Under the pieces are notes generated by a model. It saw nothing but the letters and a program-made list of their open reading frames with translations, had not been told where the DNA came from and made no database searches. Shown here one piece after another: positions 24,111 through 31,648 of a stretch of 64,000 nt of DNA. The number at the start of each line of letters is the position of its first letter. Position 1 is the stretch's first letter. The stretch is from Curtobacterium flaccumfaciens (GTDB lineage Bacteria > Actinomycetota > Actinomycetes > Actinomycetales > Microbacteriaceae), in assembly GCF_013359815.1 (NCBI RefSeq), contig NZ_JABMCF010000036.1, positions 248,001 through 312,000 on the forward strand. The letters run 5' to 3'. A program made the position numbers and the translations under genes.

Positions 24111-25579
24111 CCGGGTCGCACCCCGCGATCGCTGCGGTCGTCGACCAGGTCGACGAGCTGTTCCGTGCTCGCGTCGAACAGGGCATCGCGCCGAGCAGCG
24201 TGTGGGGCGTGTTCGACCGCTCCGGCCTCGTCGCGTCCGGCGGGCACGGTGACCGCGGTGACGGCCGGAGCCCGGACGCCGACACCGTGTACCGCATCGC
24301 CTCCTGCACCAAGAGCGTCACCGCCGCGACCCTGCTGACCCTCGTCGCCCGGGGCGCGCTCGACCTCGACGCGCCCATCACCGACTTCGTGCCGGCCTTC
24401 GGCACCGTCACCCTGCCGACCCCGGACTCCCCCGTCCCCACGGTGCGGATGCTGCTGACGATGTCGGCCGGGTTCCCCACCGACGACCCCTGGGCCGACC
24501 GGCAGGAGTCGATCTCGGACGCCGAGCTCGACGAGGTCCTGCGCGGCGGCCTGCTGTTCGACTCGCTGCCGGGCACGCGCTTCGCCTACTCGAACCTCGG
24601 CTACGCGCTGCTCGGCCGGGTCGTCGCCGTCGCGTCGGGGCAGCCCTTCACCGCGGCCGCCAGCGAGACCGTGCTCCGTCCCCTCGGACTCACCGACACG
24701 GTGTTCAGCGCGGACGAGTCCGGCGGCTTCGTCGTCACCGGTGCCCGCGGACACGAGGGCGACTGGGAACCACTGCCGATGACCGGCCCCGGCGCCTTCT
24801 CGTCGATCGGCGGGCTCTTCTCGACCGTGAGTGACCTGGCGCGCTGGGCGACACACCTCGGTTCGGCGTTCTCCGCCGCACCGGAGCCCGGCCCGGTCTC
24901 CCCCGCTGACCGCCGACTGATGCAGCAGGCGATGCGGGTCGTCCCGTCGTCCGTCGTCCCGGGTTCGGCCCGCGCGACGGCGTACGGCTTCGGGCTGTTC
25001 GTCGAGCAGGACGACCGTTTCGGCGAGCTCGTCTCGCACTCCGGCGGCTACCCGGGCTTCTCCGCGCACATGCGGTGGTCCGTGCGCGACGGTCTCGGGG
25101 TCGTCGCGTTCGAGAACGCCACGCAGGCCAAGGTCTCCGCGGCCGCGCAGCAGGCGCACGACCTCGTGCTCGACGCGGCGCTGACGGCTCGGACACCCGA
25201 CCCGGCGGAAGCCGGCACCGACGTGGCCGGAGCGACCAGCGGGATGGCGGCGACCACCCGCGCGACGCGAGCCGCCCAGGCCGCCGTGACGCGCCTCCTG
25301 GCCGACTGGAGCGACGACCTGGCGGACGCCATCTGCACGCCCAACGTGGCGATGGACGTGCCGTACGACCGACGGCGCCGGGCGGTGGCGCAGGCCGTCG
25401 CGGACGTCGGTGCCGACCTCGGTGCCGCACCGGTGTCCGAGTACTCGGCGGCACCGTCGCACCTGCGCTGGTGGCTCCCCGGCACCTGCGGGCGACTGCG
25501 CGTCGAGATCCGGCTCGCGCCCGCCGCCGCGGGGCGCGTCCAGACCCTGAACGTCGTGGCCGAACCGTCGGAGCGCTGA
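24107..25579 (+). CDS. Serine beta-lactamase-like hydrolase (class C / esterase fold)
   Basis: Penicillin-binding-protein-like serine hydrolase. The 490-residue protein carries the SxxK motif as SCTK, the YSN motif in FAYSNLGYALLG and the HSGGYPG motif that replaces KTG in this group. There is no signal peptide, so it is probably cytoplasmic and more likely an esterase or peptidase than an antibiotic resistance enzyme. A C-terminal extension of about 110 residues follows the hydrolase domain. GTG at 24107 overlaps the photolyase stop by four bases. Confidence 0.87.
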   Translation: MTGSHPAIAAVVDQVDELFRARVEQGIAPSSVWGVFDRSGLVASGGHGDRGDGRSPDADTVYRIASCTKSVTAATLLTLVARGALDLDAPITDFVPAFGTVTLPTPDSPVPTVRMLLTMSAGFPTDDPWADRQESISDAELDEVLRGGLLFDSLPGTRFAYSNLGYALLGRVVAVASGQPFTAAASETVLRPLGLTDTVFSADESGGFVVTGARGHEGDWEPLPMTGPGAFSSIGGLFSTVSDLARWATHLGSAFSAAPEPGPVSPADRRLMQQAMRVVPSSVVPGSARATAYGFGLFVEQDDRFGELVSHSGGYPGFSAHMRWSVRDGLGVVAFENATQAKVSAAAQQAHDLVLDAALTARTPDPAEAGTDVAGATSGMAATTRATRAAQAAVTRLLADWSDDLADAICTPNVAMDVPYDRRRRAVAQAVADVGADLGAAPVSEYSAAPSHLRWWLPGTCGRLRVEIRLAPAAAGRVQTLNVVAEPSER

Positions 25580-25636
25580 CCGAGCGCTGACCCGACGGAG
25601 CGCCGACCCGGGGGTGTCAACCGATAACCCGTCGGA

Positions 25637-26608
25637 TCAGACCGGCGGTCGACCGCCCACGAAGCCGAGTGCCCGCGCGGCGACCCGGGTGCCCTCGCGG
25701 GCTGCCGCACCGACGCGGACCGGATCCGTCGCCCACGCACGGACGAACCCGGCGACGAAGGCGTCCCCGGCCCCGATGGTGTCGACGACGGTCGCCGGTG
25801 TCGCGGGGACCCGGTGGACGCTGCGTCCCCGGCGCCCGATGAGCGCGCCGTCGGCCCCGGCCGTGACGACGACCAGCGGGACGTGCTCGGTCAGCCGCCG
25901 CACCGCGGCGTCGAGGTCGTCGCCCCCGCCGAGGGCGAGCGCCTCGTGCTGGTCGGGGAAGAGCACGTCGACGCCCCGGAGGGCCTCGAGGAACCGGTCG
26001 GCACCGATCGTCTCGATCACCGCCACCGACGAGGGGTCCACCGCCACGCGCGCCGGGCCGGTCCGGGCGCACGCCACCAGGTCGGCGAGCCGGTCTGCAC
26101 CGCCGCCGAGCATGGCAGCCCCGGTCAGGTGCACGATGTCGGCGCGGGCGACCACCGACGGCGGGACGTCGGCGGCGCTGATCTTCCCGCTCGCGGCGGG
26201 GTCCGACATCGCGGTGCGACCGTGGTCGTTGCGGACCGAGACGACGACCCCGGTGGACGTCATCGCGTCGTAGCGCAGGTGGGCGCGGACCCCGGCGTCC
26301 TCGAGCGCGCGCTCGTGGCGGTACACGTCGTCGACCCCCACCCGGGCGACGACGTCGACCTCGGCCCCGAGCCAGCCGAGCCACGTGGCCGTGTTGCCAC
26401 CGGCACCGGTCGGCCGGTGGCGGATCTCCGCAGCGGGGTCGTGCACCCCGATCCGGTGTGCGGTGGTGTGCACGAGGACGCCGTCCAGGACGTCCCCGAC
26501 GACCAGGAAGCGTTTTCCGGCGCCGCGACGACGGCCCGCGACCACCCGTCCGGCGCGGGTCCCCTCGGGCCGTGACGGCGGCAGAGCGCCCTCGTACGGC
26601 ATGGACAT
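25637..26608 (-). CDS. PfkB family carbohydrate kinase
   Basis: Ribokinase-fold sugar or nucleoside kinase. The 323-residue protein has the N-terminal glycine pair in RPTGAGGNTATWLGWLG and the C-terminal PfkB signature DTIGAGDAFVAGFV with the catalytic Asp. A basic 30-residue N-terminal stretch precedes the domain. ATG at 26608 is selected because TAGACT lies 7 nt before it, indicating a leaderless start. It is divergent from a TetR gene, which may control it. The sugar substrate is not assignable. Confidence 0.9.
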   Translation of the reverse strand: MSMPYEGALPPSRPEGTRAGRVVAGRRRGAGKRFLVVGDVLDGVLVHTTAHRIGVHDPAAEIRHRPTGAGGNTATWLGWLGAEVDVVARVGVDDVYRHERALEDAGVRAHLRYDAMTSTGVVVSVRNDHGRTAMSDPAASGKISAADVPPSVVARADIVHLTGAAMLGGGADRLADLVACARTGPARVAVDPSSVAVIETIGADRFLEALRGVDVLFPDQHEALALGGGDDLDAAVRRLTEHVPLVVVTAGADGALIGRRGRSVHRVPATPATVVDTIGAGDAFVAGFVRAWATDPVRVGAAAREGTRVAARALGFVGGRPPV

Positions 26609-26638
26609 CCGCAACAGTCTACCCGGAGCCGAGTTTTT

Positions 26639-26664
26639 CTCCGTTTCTATCGGTGAAAACGGAG
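26639..26664. promoter_or_regulatory. Candidate operator between pfkB-type kinase and TetR genes
   Basis: CTCCGTTT (26639-26646) and AAACGGAG (26657-26664) form an inverted repeat with a 10-bp centre, in an unusually A/T-rich part of the divergent intergenic region. A TetR dimer site is a plausible reading but unproven. Confidence 0.4.
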
Positions 26665-26766
26665 GTTTCGCGGAGAGATCGCACACAACGACCAATGGTG
26701 TCACTGATATACCGGCTGCTAGTATGTGGGCGGTCGCGCGACCACCGCCCCGACGACGGAGATGCC

Positions 26767-27348
26767 ATGCCCAGGAAGCCCGACCCCACCCGCAAACCCG
26801 CGATCCTCGAGAAAGTCGTCGACCACTTCGTCGAGACCAAGATCGAGGACGTCACGGTCCGGGGCCTCGGCCGCGTGCTCGGCACGAGCGCCTACCCGGT
26901 CGTCTACCACTTCGGCTCCCGCGACGCCCTGATCGACTCCGTCGTCGAGCACCTCGCGACCTCGCACCGAACGCCCGCGCTCGACCCCGCCGCCGACACG
27001 GACGCCCTCGCCGACCACCTGGTCGCGACCTTCGGCGGGCTCGACGACCCGCACCGTGCGCTGGCCGCACGGCTCACCTTCGAACTCGGGTCGGTCGAGT
27101 CCCTCGACGGGCGTGACCGGCAGCGCCGCGCGCACCGCTGCCAGGTGGCCGCCATCCGGGCCTGGTGCCGAGCACACGGCACCGACCCCGTCCTCGCGGA
27201 ACGTGCGGCCCAGCACACGGTCATGGCCGCCCGCGGAGCCCAGTGGGGCGCGCTCGTCGACGGCGCGCACACCGATGCCGACGCCGCACTGCGTCGCATC
27301 GCCCACGACCTGGCAGCCAGCACGGCCGACGCAGCGCGCGTGCGCTGA
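26767..27348 (+). CDS. TetR family transcriptional regulator
   Basis: The 193-residue protein has an N-terminal TetR helix-turn-helix (ILEKVVDHFVETKIEDVTVR, then LGRVLGTSAYPVVYHFGSRDALIDSVV) and a variable helical ligand domain. The recognition helix LGTSAYPVVYHFGS is canonical. ATG at 26767 has GGAGATG just upstream. A candidate operator and a -10-like TAGTAT lie in the divergent spacer shared with the PfkB kinase, its likely target. Confidence 0.9.
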   Translation: MPRKPDPTRKPAILEKVVDHFVETKIEDVTVRGLGRVLGTSAYPVVYHFGSRDALIDSVVEHLATSHRTPALDPAADTDALADHLVATFGGLDDPHRALAARLTFELGSVESLDGRDRQRRAHRCQVAAIRAWCRAHGTDPVLAERAAQHTVMAARGAQWGALVDGAHTDADAALRRIAHDLAASTADAARVR

Positions 27349-27430
27349 GCGCACGCGCGCGATCGCGGACCACTCGCGCACCCGGCGACGGGACACGCGA
27401 CCGCGCACGGCCCGGAACGTGACCCGGACC

Positions 27431-27476
27431 ACGAACGGGAGGCACGGTGCCAGCTGGCACCGTGCCTCCCGTTCGT
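27431..27476. terminator. 46-bp perfect palindrome between convergent tetR and sodA (family 1)
   Basis: Perfect palindrome centred on CCAGCTGG with outer arms ACGAACGGGAGGCACGG. It sits between the ends of tetR (+) and sodA (-) and is nearly the same as 4596-4637. Confidence 0.68.
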
Positions 27477-27509
27477 CAGGTGGTCACCGTGGTGACCCGC
27501 CGACGCGGA

Positions 27510-28124
27510 TCAGAGCGTGACGAACCGCTGCGACTTCGCGTTCTCGAAACGAGCGGCGACGTTCTCCCAGTCGACGATGTTCCAGACGGCCTTGACGTAG
27601 TCCGCCTTGACGTTCAGGTAGTCGAGGTAGAAGGCGTGCTCCCACATGTCGAGCATGAAGATCGGGACGAGGCCGAACGGGATGTTGCCCTGCTGGTCGA
27701 AGAGCTGGAACGTGGTGAGCTTCTGGCCCACGGTGTCCCAGGCCAGCACGGACCAGCCGGAGCCCTGGATGCCGTTCGCGACGGCGGCGAACTGCGCCTG
27801 GAACTTCTCGAACGAACCGAAGAACTCGTCGATCGCCGCGGCGAGCTCGCCCTCGGGGACCTTCGTGTCCGGGCCGAGGTTGGTCCAGAAGATCGAGTGG
27901 TTCACGTGACCACCGAGGTGGAACGCGAGGTCCTTCTCGAGCTTGTTGATCGCGCCGAAGTTGCCGGACTCACGGGCCTCACCGAGCTGCTGCAGCGCGG
28001 TGTTGGCACCGGTCACGTAGGCCTGGTGGTGCTTGTCGTGGTGCAGCTGCATGATCTTGCCGCTGATGTGCGGCTCGAGCGCGGCGTAGTCGTACGGCAG
28101 TTCCGGCAGGGTGTACTCAGCCAT
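27510..28124 (-). CDS. sodA: Superoxide dismutase, Fe/Mn type
   Basis: Converts superoxide to hydrogen peroxide and oxygen. The 204-residue protein begins YTLPELPYDYAALEPHISG and shows the metal ligands in MQLHHDKHHQAYV, HVNHSIFW and the signature DMWEHAFYLDYLNVK. Length and motifs fit the cytosolic Mn/Fe enzyme; metal preference is not certain from sequence. A GGACCT-type ribosome site precedes ATG at 28124. The flavin reductase gene lies upstream on the same strand. Confidence 0.97.
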   Translation of the reverse strand: MAEYTLPELPYDYAALEPHISGKIMQLHHDKHHQAYVTGANTALQQLGEARESGNFGAINKLEKDLAFHLGGHVNHSIFWTNLGPDTKVPEGELAAAIDEFFGSFEKFQAQFAAVANGIQGSGWSVLAWDTVGQKLTTFQLFDQQGNIPFGLVPIFMLDMWEHAFYLDYLNVKADYVKAVWNIVDWENVAARFENAKSQRFVTL

Positions 28125-28168
28125 GTGAGGTCCTTTCGATCAGTGGGTTGTGGACGCGGCTCCGCGGC

Positions 28169-28678
28169 TCACGAGAGCCGGGAACGATCGGTGAGGGAGT
28201 GGAATTCCCGGTTGTGGTAGACGAGCGGCTCGCCGCGGTCGGCGCCGACGATGATGTCGAGCACCTCGGCCACGACGACGGTCGAGCTGCCGATGGGCGT
28301 CGTCGACAGCGGTCGGCAGCGGAGCGCACTCGCCGCACTCGGCAGGTAGCGGTCGCCGGACGGCAACGTGCCCCAGATCGGGTCGTCAGCGGCCGGGCTG
28401 CCGGTCGAGGCGAATCGCTTGGCCAGTGCGACCCCGAGGGAGTCGACCAGGTGCACGACGAACAGCGGCGCACCGAGCACGACCCCGGCCGAGCCGGAGT
28501 TCGTCGAGAGCGAGAAGACGAGGACGGGCGGGTCGACGGCGACGCTCGCGACGCTCGAGGCGGTGAGGCCGGTCGGTCCGTCGGGGCCTTCGGCCGTGAT
28601 GACGGCGACGCCGGCAGGGTGCCCGCGGAAGGCGGACTTGTACGCGTCGGCGATGGTTGCCGGTGCTTCGTCGGGCAT
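28169..28678 (-). CDS. Flavin reductase family protein
   Basis: FMN-binding split-barrel protein related to flavin reductases of two-component monooxygenases. The 169-residue protein starts MPDEAPATIADAYKSAF and carries the family run GVAVITAEGPDGPTGLTASS followed by DPPVLVFSLS. The exact partner is unknown, and no monooxygenase is adjacent. ATG at 28678 is chosen at the domain boundary; in-frame GTG and TTG codons upstream (to 28735) are alternatives. A 24-bp imperfect palindrome with TGACCT arms lies in the promoter region. Confidence 0.85.
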   Translation of the reverse strand: MPDEAPATIADAYKSAFRGHPAGVAVITAEGPDGPTGLTASSVASVAVDPPVLVFSLSTNSGSAGVVLGAPLFVVHLVDSLGVALAKRFASTGSPAADDPIWGTLPSGDRYLPSAASALRCRPLSTTPIGSSTVVVAEVLDIIVGADRGEPLVYHNREFHSLTDRSRLS

Positions 28679-28739
28679 GGTGATCGTGGTCGTTCCTTCG
28701 GGAGGGGCTGCCGTCACTCGGCGGCTGTCACCCAACGTA

Positions 28740-28763
28740 TGACCTGAACCCTGGTTGAGGTCA
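28740..28763. promoter_or_regulatory. Imperfect 24-bp palindrome upstream of flavin reductase gene
   Basis: The half-sites TGACCTnAACC and GGTTnAGGTCA are symmetric, and on the minus strand TTGACC within the repeat resembles a -35 box with a CATAC-like -10 nearer the gene. This fits an operator overlapping the promoter; the regulator is not identified. Confidence 0.5.
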
Positions 28764-28807
28764 ACGATTCACAGGTTCGGGCGTGGCCGGGCGCGCCGTG
28801 GCGGGCA

Positions 28808-28866
28808 CTTCGTGAGCAGGAATGGTCTGGTCACGCACGGCGACCCGACCATTCCTGCTCACGAAG
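28808..28866. repeat. 20-bp arm inverted repeat (palindrome family 2)
   Basis: CTTCGTGAGCAGGAATGGTC (28808-28827) is the exact reverse complement of 28847-28866, with a 19-nt loop. The outer part GTGAGCAG...CTGCTCACGAAGCGC matches the hairpin after aspS. It lies beyond the MFS stop (28904, minus strand) and so can terminate that transcript. Confidence 0.7.
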
Positions 28867-28903
28867 CGCAGCGCCGCTCACAGCGCAGCGCAGCGACGCG
28901 AGC

Positions 28904-30427
28904 TCAGCGGCGCTTGAGCATGACGAGCGCACCCGCGGCCGCCACGACCATGAGCACCGCGGCGACGCCCGCCGTGATCGTCACGCCGGAGTCGAAGGCC
29001 GCCCGCGCCGACTCGAGCAGCACCTGCCCGGCGCTGCCGCCGAGCTGCCCCGCCGCGGCGACCGCGCCGCCGAGGGTCTCCTGCGCCGCGACGTGCGCCG
29101 CCGAGGACAACCCGTCGGGCACCACGACGTGCGCCCGGTAGGTCGTCGCCAGGATCGTGCCGAGGACCGCGGTGCCGAGCACGGCGCCGATCTCGTACGC
29201 CGTCTCGGACATCGCCGACGCCGCACCCGCCTTGTCCGCCGGTGCCGTCGAGATGATGAGGTCGTTCGTCACCGTCTCGGACGCGCCGATCCCGATGCCG
29301 AGCAGCACGAACGCGAACGCCAGGGCGGCGATGGAGGCGTGGTGTCCGAGGACCGCGACGAGGGCGTACGCCGCCGCCGAGAACAGCAGCGCGACCGACA
29401 CGACCCAGCGCGGGGCGACACGCGCCACGATCGGCACGACCGCGAGCCCGGCGACGATGGTCAGGACCGACCCCGGGATGAGCACGATGCCGGACGCGAA
29501 CGGGTCGAGCCCCGCCACGAGCTGCAGGTGCTGGGCGATGAAGAACAGGAACCCGGTGAGCGAGAACATCGCCGCCAGGTTCATCAGCACACTGCCGGTG
29601 AAGGCCGTGCTGCGGAACAGGCGCAGGTCGAGCATCGGCGTGCGGGACCGCAGCTGCCGACGGACGAACGCGATGCCGCACACGACACCGACCGCGAGCA
29701 TGGCGATCGCGAGGCCGCGCTCCTCGGGGTGCACGACCGACTTGATGGCCCAGGCGATGGGTGCGAGCGCGCCGAGGGACAGGAACATGCTCGGCAGGTC
29801 GACCGGCCCGGGCATCGGGTCGCGGGACTCCGGCACGCAGAACGGCACGCCGACGAGCATGAGCACGAGGATCGGCACCGCGACGAGGAACACGCTGCCC
29901 CAGTGGAAGTGCGCGAGCAGCGCGCCGCCGACGAGCGGCCCGAGCGCGTTGCCGGCCGCGAACATCGTCGACCAGACGGCGAGCGCCATCCGCCGCTCCC
30001 CCGCGTCCACGAACACGTTGCGGATGATCGACAGTGTCGCCGGCATGAGCATCGCGCCGAAGACGCCCATCGCGATCCGGGCAGCGACGAGCATCCAGGC
30101 GTCGGTCGCGAACGCCGCGGCCACCGAGAACAGGGCGAAGCCGGTCGCACCGATCACCAGGATCCGCCGGCGGCCGATGCGGTCACCGATGCTGCCCATC
30201 ACGACGAGCAGGCCGGCGAGCACCAGCGGGTACGCGTCCACGATCCAGAGCTGCGTGGTCGCGTCCGGGTTCAGCGCGCGGCTGATCGACGGCAGCGCGA
30301 AGCTCAGGATGGTGTTGTCGACCGAGATGAGCAGGACCGGCAGCATGAGCACGGCGAACGCGAGGAACCGTCGGGCGCGGCTCCCGGTGACGCGGGTGGC
30401 GACGGGGCTGGTGAGCAGTGCGGACAC
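28904..30427 (-). CDS. MFS drug:H+ antiporter, DHA2 (14-helix) family
   Basis: Multidrug-type exporter of 507 residues with about 14 hydrophobic segments. The family signature of DHA2 proteins is visible: ISVDNTILSFALPSISRAL in helix 1 and GSIGDRIGRRRILVIG in the loop 2-3 motif A, plus the motif C-like GNALGPLVGGALL. The substrate is unknown. GTG at 30427 has CAGGAG 6 nt upstream. A strong promoter overlapping a 14-bp palindrome controls it. Confidence 0.92.
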   Translation of the reverse strand: MSALLTSPVATRVTGSRARRFLAFAVLMLPVLLISVDNTILSFALPSISRALNPDATTQLWIVDAYPLVLAGLLVVMGSIGDRIGRRRILVIGATGFALFSVAAAFATDAWMLVAARIAMGVFGAMLMPATLSIIRNVFVDAGERRMALAVWSTMFAAGNALGPLVGGALLAHFHWGSVFLVAVPILVLMLVGVPFCVPESRDPMPGPVDLPSMFLSLGALAPIAWAIKSVVHPEERGLAIAMLAVGVVCGIAFVRRQLRSRTPMLDLRLFRSTAFTGSVLMNLAAMFSLTGFLFFIAQHLQLVAGLDPFASGIVLIPGSVLTIVAGLAVVPIVARVAPRWVVSVALLFSAAAYALVAVLGHHASIAALAFAFVLLGIGIGASETVTNDLIISTAPADKAGAASAMSETAYEIGAVLGTAVLGTILATTYRAHVVVPDGLSSAAHVAAQETLGGAVAAAGQLGGSAGQVLLESARAAFDSGVTITAGVAAVLMVVAAAGALVMLKRR

Positions 30428-30531
30428 GGCGGACTCCTGGGACTTCGAGCCGGACCAGGTCGACGGCGGGTGGTACGTGGGGCAGACGAGACGGGACGCG
30501 GGATGGACACGCGCCCCGTCAGGACTCCGTT

Positions 30532-30561
30532 AGTGTACCGTCCGGACGGTTTTGGTTGCAA
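30532..30561 (-). promoter_or_regulatory. MFS promoter with palindromic operator in the spacer
   Basis: On the minus strand TTGCAA (30561-30556) and TACACT (30537-30532) are 18 bp apart. The spacer and last base of the -10 include the perfect palindrome ACCGTCCGGACGGT (30537-30550), a typical TetR-type site. Binding there would block RNA polymerase. No regulator gene is directly adjacent in divergent orientation. Confidence 0.7.
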
Positions 30562-30582
30562 ATGCAACTGACGACGGCCGGG

Positions 30583-30610
30583 AGGCCCGTGCCGGTCCCG
30601 CCACGGGCCT
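30583..30610. terminator. Short family-1 hairpin after lacI
   Basis: AGGCCCGTG pairs with CACGGGCCT around a 10-nt loop. It lies 30 bp past the lacI stop on the minus strand. Confidence 0.5.
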
Positions 30611-30640
30611 TGCGTCGGTCCACTGGTCGCGTCGTCGGGC

Positions 30641-31648
30641 CTACGCCGATTCGCGGAGCAGCAAGCGGTGTCGCACCGTGCGCTCGACGGCCGCGCCCGA
30701 GCGCGGCAGCTCGCCCGCGAGCATGCCGAGCGCCAGGTCGAGGGCCTGGCCGGCGACCTCGTCGAGGTCGACGGCCAGCGTGGTGAGCGTCGGCGCGACG
30801 AGCGTCCCGAGCGGCAGGCCGTCGACGCCGACCACACGGACGTCACCGGGGACGTCGACGCCGGCACGACGACAGGCCGACAGCACGCCGAGCGCCAGCA
30901 CGTCGTTGAACGCCAGGACCGCGTCCACCCGGCGGTGCTCGGCGAGGATCCGTTCGGTCCGTTCGGCACCGGCCTCTGCGGTGGGCGCGGACGCGACGAC
31001 GAGGTCGGGCAGGTACCCGCGACGCCGGAGTGCCGCGACCATGTGCTCTCCGCGCTGGCTCGGCACGCCGTCGGCAGCGGCGTCGAGCACGACGGGGTGC
31101 TTCACCCCGACGTCGACGAGGTGGTCGGCGAGGTCCTCGATCGCGGCGGTCGGGTCGATCCGGACCGCGGCGCGGGTCACCGGCCCCGAGGGGTCGAGCT
31201 CGACGACCGGGACCGAGCCGAGCCGTTCGATCCACTCCGGCGCACGGGACCCGAGGTAGCCGATCACGACGTCGGTCTGGGCACCGAGGGACTCCACCAT
31301 CCGGTCCGAGTCGCTCGCGAGCCCGACGTCGGCGAGCATGACGTTCCACCCGCGGGCGGCGGCCAGGCCGAGCACCGCGGAGGCGAGTGCCGGTGCGTAG
31401 GGGTTCCGCAGGTCGTTGACGACGAGCCCGAGCTGGTGGTCGCCACCCGTGACGAGCCCGCGGCCGAACCGTGACGGACGGTAGTCGAGCGCAGCCGCGG
31501 CCTGGAGCACGCGGTCCTTGGTCGCCGCGCTGATGCCGGACATGCCGTTCATCGCGCGGGTGACGGTCTGCCGGGACACCCCGGCGGCCGCGGCGACGTC
31601 GATGATCGTCGCGCGGCCGCCCGGGGTCAGGCGCGGAGGTCCAGCCAT
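30641..31648 (-). CDS. LacI family transcriptional regulator
   Basis: The 335-residue protein has the N-terminal LacI helix-turn-helix (TIIDVAAAAGVSRQTVTRAM, 14-33) and a periplasmic-binding-protein-like sensor domain with LGLVVNDLRNPYAPALASAV. It probably senses a sugar or polyol. ATG at 31648 overlaps the 3' end of the dehydrogenase/aldo-keto reductase gene by 22 bp, so both are in one transcript and the regulator controls its own operon. Two GTGA-N4-TCAC operators flank that promoter. Confidence 0.92.
   Translation of the reverse strand: MAGPPRLTPGGRATIIDVAAAAGVSRQTVTRAMNGMSGISAATKDRVLQAAAALDYRPSRFGRGLVTGGDHQLGLVVNDLRNPYAPALASAVLGLAAARGWNVMLADVGLASDSDRMVESLGAQTDVVIGYLGSRAPEWIERLGSVPVVELDPSGPVTRAAVRIDPTAAIEDLADHLVDVGVKHPVVLDAAADGVPSQRGEHMVAALRRRGYLPDLVVASAPTAEAGAERTERILAEHRRVDAVLAFNDVLALGVLSACRRAGVDVPGDVRVVGVDGLPLGTLVAPTLTTLAVDLDEVAGQALDLALGMLAGELPRSGAAVERTVRHRLLLRESA

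Noticed and set aside
24107..25579. Antibiotic-resistance beta-lactamase
   Set aside because: The protein has no signal peptide and has HSG in place of KTG, so an esterase or peptidase role is more likely.
29093..30571. A 492-codon + strand open frame opposite the MFS gene
   Set aside because: It is an Arg/Asp/His-rich shadow of a clear 14-helix transporter.
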